Assembly (NCBI GenBank): GCA_036501345.1
Contig: DASYAN010000353.1
Span: 1-10,960, forward strand
Reading direction: 5' to 3'
DNA length: 10,960 nt
Origin: DASYAN01 sp036501345
GTDB taxonomy: Bacteria > Chloroflexota > Ktedonobacteria > Ktedonobacterales > Ktedonobacteraceae
A program made the translations under genes and the position numbers. The first letter of the stretch is position 1; every line of letters begins with the position of its first letter. Shown here piece by piece: positions 6,789-10,960 of this stretch. The notes under the pieces are model-generated. The model was not told the DNA's origin. It ran no database searches and saw only the letters and a program-made list of their open reading frames with translations.

Positions 6789-7013
6789 ATGCAAGTAGTA
6801 AAGCTGCGCCGAGTAGGCAATTCAACAACCGTGACGCTACCAACATCAGTCATCGAGGCGTTGCATCTGCATGAAAATGATGATGTTGCTGTTGAAGTTG
6901 CAGGAGATCGTATTATCATCACTCGTGCTACAACCGATTTTCAAGATGCGTGGGATGCCTATCAAGAACTTGAGCCATGCTATCGCAATGCTAATCGTAA
7001 ATTGTCGGAGTAA
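6789..7013 (+). CDS. AbrB/MazE-family antitoxin of a Doc toxin-antitoxin pair
   Basis: This 74-residue protein begins with a SpoVT-AbrB swapped-hairpin DNA-binding domain, residues about 2-46. It shows the typical LRRVGNSTTVTLPTSVIEAL followed by L.E.D.V.VEV and RIIITRA. The remaining acidic and aromatic tail (FQDAWDAYQELEPCYRNANRK) is the part expected to wrap and neutralise the toxin. ATG 6789 is preceded by AGAGGA at 4-5 nt. The toxin gene starts 5 bp after the stop, so the two are co-transcribed and probably translationally linked. It should repress its own promoter through the inverted repeat at 6746-6767, and toxin binding probably modulates this. The classical partner of Doc is Phd, which has a different fold, so this is a mixed pairing, although AbrB-Doc pairs do occur elsewhere. 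Confidence 0.88.
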   Translation: MQVVKLRRVGNSTTVTLPTSVIEALHLHENDDVAVEVAGDRIIITRATTDFQDAWDAYQELEPCYRNANRKLSE

Positions 7014-7018
7014 ATCGG

Positions 7019-7411
7019 GTGATCCGCTTCCTGCCTGAAAGTCTCGTTATAGCAATTCATGATGATCAGATCCGCTTGTATGGAGGATCATATAGAGTGC
7101 GCGATGCCTCCTCTCTTGATGCTGCCCTTCACATGGCACAAGCCCAATTTGGCGGACAACTTCTCCATCCGACCATTTTCCATATGGCTGCCGCATATGG
7201 ATTTCACCTGAGTCAAAATCATCCCTTTGTTGATGGCAATAAACGCACGGCAGGGATGGCAATGTTCACGTTTCTTCGACTCAACGGCTTAGAGCCAATA
7301 GCTTCAGAGACTGAGTACTATCAGACGATGATGGCTGTTGCCAGTGGACAGATGAGCAAGGAACAGCTCACAAACTGGTTGCAAACAGTCACCACTGGTC
7401 CCCTTGCCTGA
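7019..7411 (+). CDS. doc: Doc (death-on-curing) family toxin, Fic fold
   Basis: This 130-residue protein has the length and motif of Doc toxins. The Fic/Doc core is HPFVDGNKRTAGMAMFTFL with H68, D72, N74, K75 and R76. Doc differs from AMP-transferring Fic proteins by NKR in place of the GxGR anion loop. Studied Doc (phage P1) phosphorylates EF-Tu and stops translation. The same reaction is expected here from the motif but is not proven. Residues 1-60 (including YGGSYRVRDASSLDAALHMAQ) also match the family. GTG 7019 is supported by GGAG at 7007-7010 (8 nt spacing) inside the end of the antitoxin gene. It lies directly downstream of its AbrB-type antitoxin. Nothing suggests inactivation. The stop at 7409-7411 is 22 bp from the stop of the convergent gene. 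Confidence 0.92.
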   Translation: MIRFLPESLVIAIHDDQIRLYGGSYRVRDASSLDAALHMAQAQFGGQLLHPTIFHMAAAYGFHLSQNHPFVDGNKRTAGMAMFTFLRLNGLEPIASETEYYQTMMAVASGQMSKEQLTNWLQTVTTGPLA

Positions 7412-7433
7412 AATGGAATAAAGAAAGAATGCG

Positions 7434-8084
7434 TTATGATGCTGTTTCGGCCTCAACCCAGGGCAAGATTGACCAGCGATTGGCTGGTGCAAAGCCAAAG
7501 CCTCCATCGATCACCGTACCCTGGAAGCCTGCAGGAACCATCTCAAAGTGTTTGGCTAGCGTACGAGGAAAGATCGCCAGATCGAAGGCCCATGGGTCGC
7601 CGCTATTCTCCACTATAGTACGCCATGCCTGATTCTCCTGCCATTCATCGGTAAAGTAGACCCCAATTTCAGGAAATGTACTTGAGAATTCGCTCAAAAT
7701 ACGCCAGAGGATACGACCTGATCCTGGTTTATAGACTGGTGTGAAGTCGGCTTTCAACTGGTCAATATCCAGTAAGAGGTTGATGTTAACCCACGAAGGT
7801 GGCTCTTCAATCGTTGGCATTCCTGGCTGTATATACAAGGAGACCTCGATGCCTGCACAGGTGATTTCTTCTGCTGGTACCGGAGCAAGAGTGACCGGGG
7901 ATGCGTAGACGTCTCCGTAGGCATCATCTTCTGATGCTGGCCAGGGAATGTATGTGAGCCAATCTCTCACTTGTTGGTCCGTACAACCTAGTCGTGAGAG
8001 TACTTCCCAGTAATGTTGCAGGACAGATGGAAATGTATCTTGACCGCATGTAGTATATGTTTGTACCTGTACTTGATTTGGCAT
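7434..8084 (-). CDS. Unrecognised 216-residue soluble protein downstream of gpsA
   Basis: I do not recognise this family. The product is acidic, with no signal peptide or membrane segment visible. It is rich in aromatic residues: many Trp, including DWLTYIPWP near 41-49, ILWRIL near 126-131, DEWQENQAWR near 146-155 and a terminal ILPWVEAE. Acidic clusters such as SEDDAYGD (51-58) occur in the N-terminal third. A glycine-rich segment (IDGGFGFAPANRW) precedes the C-terminus. Coding support comes from its length, a sensible start (ATG 8084 with AGAGA about 8 nt upstream) and its position 27 bp after gpsA on the same strand, suggesting co-transcription. The composition and size resemble small intracellular binding or immunity-type proteins, but this is only an impression. 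No function is assigned. Confidence 0.75.
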   Translation of the reverse strand: MPNQVQVQTYTTCGQDTFPSVLQHYWEVLSRLGCTDQQVRDWLTYIPWPASEDDAYGDVYASPVTLAPVPAEEITCAGIEVSLYIQPGMPTIEEPPSWVNINLLLDIDQLKADFTPVYKPGSGRILWRILSEFSSTFPEIGVYFTDEWQENQAWRTIVENSGDPWAFDLAIFPRTLAKHFEMVPAGFQGTVIDGGFGFAPANRWSILPWVEAETAS

Positions 8085-8111
8085 CGTGTTATCTCTTTTC
8101 TGTTGGAATAA

Positions 8112-9122
8112 TTAGAAAAGTCCTTCTAGTTCTGCTTTTGGATCACGCATCATCAGTTCTTGCACAGCTTTAGGTGGATGCAATCCTTCGAAGAGTACCA
8201 GACTCAGTTGTTTCGTAATGGGCATTTCGACATTATAGCGAGTAGCCAGTTCAAGTGCGGCCTTGGTGGTCGAGACACCTTCTGCGACGGAGTGGGTGGA
8301 TTGCAAAATGTCAGAGAGTTTCTCGCCTCCAGCCAAGCGGCGTCCCAACTGGTGATTACGACTGAGTGGACTGGAACAGGTTGCAATCAGATCGCCAATG
8401 CCAGCTAGGCCCAGGAAAGTGAGGGGATTGGCACCAGCTGCAATACCCAGGCGCGAGATTTCCGCTAGACCACGAGTGGTGATGGCCGCTTTGGCATTTT
8501 CGCCGTAGTCCAGGCCTTCAGTAATACCAGCACAGATGGCAATGATGTTTTTAAGTGCGCCACCGAGTTCGACACCGATCACGTCCTTGGATGAGTAGAC
8601 ACGGAATGTGCTGGTACTGAGCAGAGTGCGAACACGTATCGCGACTTCCATTTCGCTAGAGGCAACAACGGCAGCTGTTGGTTTTCCCTCAGCCACTTCG
8701 CACGAGAGATTGGGGCCGCTCAGTGTGGCGATGCGCTGTTGGGCTGTGGGTAATTCTTCTGCGAGAATTTCAGTCATACGTTTGTGGCTAGCGATCTCGA
8801 TTCCTTTACTAGCACTGACCAGTAACGTTTCTGACCCTAGATGGGGGGCGAGGAGTTGCACATTCTCCCGCATGCGCTGTGAAGGTGTAACTAGCAGAAG
8901 AAGGTCTTTATTAGCTACGGCCTCCTCTATGGTATCAGTAACCTGCAAGGTATCGGGAAAGTGGAATGCGGGAAGAAAGAGGGTATTTTCTCGCTGTTGC
9001 TGCATCTGTATAGCGCGTTCGGTATTGTGTTCCCACAGAGTGCTAGCAATGCCTTTGCGAGCGAGCAGGAGGGCTAAGGTTGTCCCCCATGCGCCACTGC
9101 CAATGACACCAACTGAAACCAT
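8112..9122 (-). CDS. gpsA: NAD(P)H-dependent glycerol-3-phosphate dehydrogenase
   Basis: This 336-residue enzyme reduces dihydroxyacetone phosphate to sn-glycerol 3-phosphate in the cytoplasm, the entry to glycerophospholipid synthesis. The N-terminal Rossmann motif is GVIGSGAWGTTLA (residues 5-17). SASKGIE and LSGPNLSCEVAEGKPTA follow in the usual order. The catalytic lysine is K191 in LGGALKNIIAI, followed by the helical C-terminal domain with ENAKAAITTRGLAEISRLG and GLAGIGDLIATCSSPLSRNHQLG. Length and motifs are complete. ATG 9122 has AGGAG upstream (GGAG 9 nt away). Here it is not next to plsY or der, its frequent neighbours in other bacteria. Instead it leads a two-gene minus-strand unit with the unrecognised 216-residue protein. 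Confidence 0.97.
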   Translation of the reverse strand: MVSVGVIGSGAWGTTLALLLARKGIASTLWEHNTERAIQMQQQRENTLFLPAFHFPDTLQVTDTIEEAVANKDLLLLVTPSQRMRENVQLLAPHLGSETLLVSASKGIEIASHKRMTEILAEELPTAQQRIATLSGPNLSCEVAEGKPTAAVVASSEMEVAIRVRTLLSTSTFRVYSSKDVIGVELGGALKNIIAICAGITEGLDYGENAKAAITTRGLAEISRLGIAAGANPLTFLGLAGIGDLIATCSSPLSRNHQLGRRLAGGEKLSDILQSTHSVAEGVSTTKAALELATRYNVEMPITKQLSLVLFEGLHPPKAVQELMMRDPKAELEGLF

Positions 9123-9178
9123 GATAAATCATCTCCTATGCAACGCAAGCTAGATCCTATTGGCATTTGAACATTGCC

Positions 9179-9187
9179 ATTGTAGCA
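9179..9187 (-). promoter_or_regulatory. Candidate extended -10 promoter for gpsA
   Basis: On the minus strand TGCTACAAT (9187 down to 9179) fits an extended -10 box. Transcription would start near 9172, about 50 nt before the gpsA ATG. No convincing -35 hexamer is seen. A short inverted repeat, TGGCA (9161-9165) with TGCCA (9175-9179), overlaps the expected start site. Confidence 0.4.
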
Positions 9188-9283
9188 TAGGTGGGAATGG
9201 GGGATGGAGACACTTGACAGCGCTTGATTCAGCAACAACTTTTGAGTTCTATACGTATATCTTCCATTTGCTATTTGTGCAGT

Positions 9284-9298
9284 AGAGTATAATACTCT
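9284..9298. promoter_or_regulatory. Perfect 15-bp palindrome overlapping a TATAAT box
   Basis: AGAGTAT-A-ATACTCT is a perfect inverted repeat around one A. It contains TATAAT (9288-9293) on the plus strand. The palindrome lies 23 bp before the PIN-gene remnant, so it may be the surviving operator/promoter of the lost toxin-antitoxin locus, or a site controlling gpsA. No good -35 hexamer accompanies it. Confidence 0.4.
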
Positions 9299-9320
9299 TC
9301 GTACATTTTGTTAGAAATAT

Positions 9321-9529
9321 TTGGCTATATATACATTGGCTGGCAATCTGTGCCATATTCATCCTCTTCGCGCTTACGATGCTGTGCAATTAGCATGTGC
9401 TCTCAGCATACAAAAAAACTTTTGGCAAATCAAGCACCCTCTCCAATCTTTGTTTGCGCTGACAAGAAGCTCCTTGAATTTGCATGTGCTGAAGGGCTCA
9501 CTGCTGATAACCCTAATGATTATCCATAA
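9321..9529 (+). pseudogene. PIN-domain (VapC-type) nuclease remnant, truncated and frameshifted
   Basis: Two overlapping frames together give the C-terminal half of a PIN-domain protein. The first (from about 9321) reads HPLRAYDAVQLACALSIQK. After the A-run at 9412-9418 the similarity continues in the -1 frame as SPIFVCADKKLLEFACAEGL and TADNPNDYP, ending at TAA 9527-9529. Adding one A to the run joins them without a gap, so one base has been lost. The Asp residues of AYDAVQLA and of VCADKKLL are typical C-terminal acidic positions. The N-terminal half, with the first conserved Asp of the active site, is missing: the first frame meets a stop at 9312 and no PIN N-terminus is found upstream. 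VapC-type PIN proteins are ribonuclease toxins; this copy should be inactive. No antitoxin gene is seen beside it. Confidence 0.75.
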
Positions 9530-9693
9530 ACCTGTTTACTCTATGAATACCTCATTCTCACAAATTATACTATAAAAATATGAAGCGCCCCTGTATCCGT
9601 ACTAGCTAAAGCATGCATAACCGAAATTTTCTTGCCAGAGAACCACATCAGCCAAAGAAGAGCCAGCAATTCCCTCTCAAAGTGGGTATAATA
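9530..9693. other. AT-rich spacer before yggS
   Basis: Apart from the AT-rich block around 9562-9582 I see no gene or convincing terminator here. An in-frame ATG at 9613 opens the yggS frame early, but the added 27 residues do not look like the family and lack a ribosome site. The TATAAT at 9687-9692 is treated separately. Confidence 0.5.
9687..9692 (+). promoter_or_regulatory. TATAAT box immediately before the yggS start codons
   Basis: A perfect TATAAT ends one base before ATG 9694 and eight before ATG 9700. If used as a -10 box it would place the transcription start at about 9699-9700, making a leaderless mRNA beginning at the second ATG. No good -35 or TG extension is seen and the match may be chance. 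Confidence 0.3.
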
Positions 9694-10428
9694 ATGAGTA
9701 TGTATCAACAGGAAGTGCTGGCAACTAATATCGCTGCCGTGCGTGACCAGATTGCCGAGGCAGCGCAGCAAGTTGGGCGTCGACCAGAAGAGATTATACT
9801 GGTTGCAGTTTCAAAAACGAAACCGCTCGAGCTGGTCAAATTGGCTTATGAACTTGGGATAACCCATTTCGGGGAGAACCGAGTGCAAGAGGCACTGCCC
9901 AAAATTGCTGCATTTCATCCCTCAGATATACACTGGCATATGATAGGTCATCTGCAAACAAATAAAGTGGGTAAGGTTATAGGGCAGTTTGGCTGTATCC
10001 ATAGCATTGATAGCTTGCATCTGGCCGAAATGTTAAACCGTCAGACTGCCAGCTTGAACCTGACAGGCAGTCAGCGTCAACCAGTGTTGTTACAGGTCAA
10101 TATTTCTGGTGAGACAAGTAAAGAGGGCCTCGAACCAGAGATGGTTATATCCTTGACGCGCCAGATCGCGGCTCTGGAGTACCTGGAGATACAAGGACTG
10201 ATGACTATAGCGCCGCTGGTAGACAATCCAGAAAAGGCACGTCCAGTATTTCGAGCATTGCGTGAACTGCGAGATAGGCTACAAAACGAAGTACCAGAGT
10301 GCTCATGGCAACATCTCTCTATGGGTATGACCGATGACTATCAAGTCGCAATTGAAGAAGGAGCTACCATCGTTCGCATCGGGCGAGCAATTTTTGGCGA
10401 GCGTATCAAGAAAGGAACCACCCAATGA
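9694..10428 (+). CDS. yggS: YggS/PROSC-family PLP homeostasis protein
   Basis: This is a single-domain, alanine-racemase-like TIM-barrel protein of 244 residues (usual 225-245). It binds pyridoxal phosphate without a known catalytic activity and buffers the cofactor in the cytoplasm. The PLP lysine is K41 in VAVSKTKP. FGENRVQEALPKI, HMIGHLQTNKVGK, LLQVNISGETSKEG, LSMGMTDDYQVAI and TIVRIGRAIFGER follow in family order, including the phosphate-binding region. The frame is open from ATG 9613, but family alignment puts the start at ATG 9694 or ATG 9700 (then 242 residues). Neither has a clear Shine-Dalgarno; TATAAT at 9687-9692 suggests possible leaderless translation. The stop overlaps the next ATG by 4 bp. 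In E. coli, loss of YggS is reported to disturb glycine cleavage, a PLP pathway also encoded in this window, though 5 kb away and in another transcription unit. Confidence 0.94.
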   Translation: MSMYQQEVLATNIAAVRDQIAEAAQQVGRRPEEIILVAVSKTKPLELVKLAYELGITHFGENRVQEALPKIAAFHPSDIHWHMIGHLQTNKVGKVIGQFGCIHSIDSLHLAEMLNRQTASLNLTGSQRQPVLLQVNISGETSKEGLEPEMVISLTRQIAALEYLEIQGLMTIAPLVDNPEKARPVFRALRELRDRLQNEVPECSWQHLSMGMTDDYQVAIEEGATIVRIGRAIFGERIKKGTTQ

Positions 10429-10919
10429 ACGTTGGCAACCTATTGTTCAGTCGCCGTGTCCGGCAAAACCATGCCTTGGAGCATGCTACTATCACCATTC
10501 TCAGTGGAATGGTACCCGATCTGAGTGTCTCCGCTCGTTCCAGTGCCGACGGTTTTATTATCTTCGGGAATGTGGACTTGGGAGTGCTTCGCCGTGCCAT
10601 GGATGAGGCACTGAAGAGACTCCAAGCTGGCGAAGCGGAACTTGCCATTCATCCAAACTGTGGCACCAATATCGCCGTTGGTATTTCCCTCATAACCCTG
10701 GGTACACTCTTCGGCCTAGCTTCCAATCAGCCTCGCACGCGGGTCGCGACCGCAGCGGCTTCATCCATAGCAGGCTTGATGGCAGCTCGTCCAGTGGGAC
10801 AATACGTTCAGCGTCATCTGACAACCTTACCTGAGCTTACAGGTGTGCGTGTCACCGAAATTGCACGTCGGAAACTCTTCGGAGTCAGTTTCATTGACGT
10901 ACGTACTGTGCAGGAGTAG
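10425..10919 (+). CDS. DUF6391-like membrane-associated protein with HxxEH motif
   Basis: This 164-residue protein resembles a family I know as DUF6391, found in cyanobacteria and Chloroflexota. That assignment is from recall of the RQNHALEHATI and HPNCGTN blocks. Its function is unknown. The N-terminal half (1-75) is soluble-looking, with H16-A-L-E19-H20 and a DGFIIFGNVD strand. H76-P-N-C79-G-T-N follows. One hydrophobic helix (about 83-99, IAVGISLITLGTLFGLA) and a weaker one (about 107-120, VATAAASSIAGLMA) suggest membrane attachment as a hairpin. A charged tail ends the protein. The His/Glu/Cys pattern could bind a metal, but this is inference. ATG 10425 overlaps the yggS stop as ATGA, with AAAGGA at 10411-10416 (8 nt spacing), so the two are translationally coupled. 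The stop is TAG 10917-10919. Confidence 0.8.
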   Translation: MNVGNLLFSRRVRQNHALEHATITILSGMVPDLSVSARSSADGFIIFGNVDLGVLRRAMDEALKRLQAGEAELAIHPNCGTNIAVGISLITLGTLFGLASNQPRTRVATAAASSIAGLMAARPVGQYVQRHLTTLPELTGVRVTEIARRKLFGVSFIDVRTVQE

Positions 10920-10928
10920 CTAATACCT

Positions 10929-10960
10929 ATGTTACCACCATTACCCCTACCAATAGTACG
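10929..10960 (+). CDS. Possible start of a further gene, cut by the window edge
   Basis: ATG 10929 opens a frame that runs to the edge and reads MLPPLPLPIV. AGGAG (10912-10916) lies 12 nt upstream, a long but usable spacing, and the start falls 9 bp after the previous stop, as expected within an operon. Only ten codons are visible, so neither the gene nor its function can be confirmed. Confidence 0.35.
   Translation, partial: MLPPLPLPIV

Noticed and set aside
8608..9153. 181-codon plus-strand frame opposite gpsA
   Set aside because: It is the antisense shadow of a clearly conserved gene, with unusual Arg/Ser-rich composition and no recognisable domain.
9214..9219. Perfect TTGACA hexamer on the plus strand
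   Set aside because: The bases 16-18 nt downstream (around AACTTT) do not resemble a -10 box, so it is not supported as a promoter.
9406..9425. Programmed -1 frameshifting at A-AAA-AAC in the PIN fragment
   Set aside because: The heptamer and frame fit, but the gene lacks its N-terminal half, a start and a ribosome site. A decaying pseudogene explains the data better.
9613..9693. Early ATG of the yggS frame at 9613
   Set aside because: There is no ribosome site, the 27 extra residues do not match the family's N-terminus, and the family alignment begins at 9694 or 9700.
9565..9771. 68-codon minus-strand frame across the yggS 5' end
   Set aside because: It overlaps real yggS coding sequence in antisense and shows no recognisable motif or good start signal.

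Overview
The window looks like chromosomal DNA from a soil-type Chloroflexota bacterium, most plausibly a Ktedonobacteria member. This is inferred from several things together: roughly even base composition, a split glycine decarboxylase (two P-protein subunits), a membrane-free GAF/HisKA histidine kinase, a YggS–DUF6391-like gene pair, and toxin-antitoxin debris between housekeeping genes. No 16S rRNA or other decisive marker is present, so the placement is an inference.

Left part (1–5144, all plus strand). The 3' end of one M20-family metallopeptidase is followed by a complete second M20 peptidase that is a diverged paralogue. A 217-bp leader with RNA-like inverted repeats comes next, then gcvPA and gcvPB. 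These two overlap by 4 bp and encode the two halves of the PLP-dependent glycine decarboxylase. The region reads as peptide and amino-acid breakdown: M20 enzymes release amino acids, and the P-protein oxidatively decarboxylates glycine. gcvT, gcvH and lpd are not in the window.

Middle part (5160–7411). A soluble GAF-HisKA-HATPase sensor kinase, with no response regulator beside it, converges on gcvPB with only 15 bp between stop codons. Its 5' end faces a divergent toxin-antitoxin operon. That operon has an AbrB/MazE-like antitoxin and a Doc (Fic-fold) toxin behind a near-consensus promoter, whose -10 box lies inside an imperfect inverted repeat. The 267-bp space between the divergent genes also carries a perfect 13-bp palindrome and a long inverted repeat in the kinase leader.

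Right part (7434–10960). On the minus strand gpsA (glycerol-3-phosphate dehydrogenase, phospholipid synthesis) is followed 27 bp later by an unrecognised 216-residue, tryptophan-rich soluble protein. A 571-bp stretch between gpsA and yggS holds the gpsA promoter candidate, a perfect 15-bp palindrome, and a decayed PIN-domain (VapC-type) gene. The PIN remnant keeps only its C-terminal half and is frameshifted in a run of seven A. The plus strand then carries yggS (PLP homeostasis), overlapped by 4 bp by a DUF6391-like membrane-associated protein. The possible first codons of a further gene sit at the right edge.

I see no CRISPR array, tRNA, rRNA or insertion sequence. The least explained items are the leader in front of gcvPA, the 216-residue protein next to gpsA, the HxxEH motif in the DUF6391-like protein, and the operator-like palindromes around the two toxin-antitoxin loci (one intact, one decayed).
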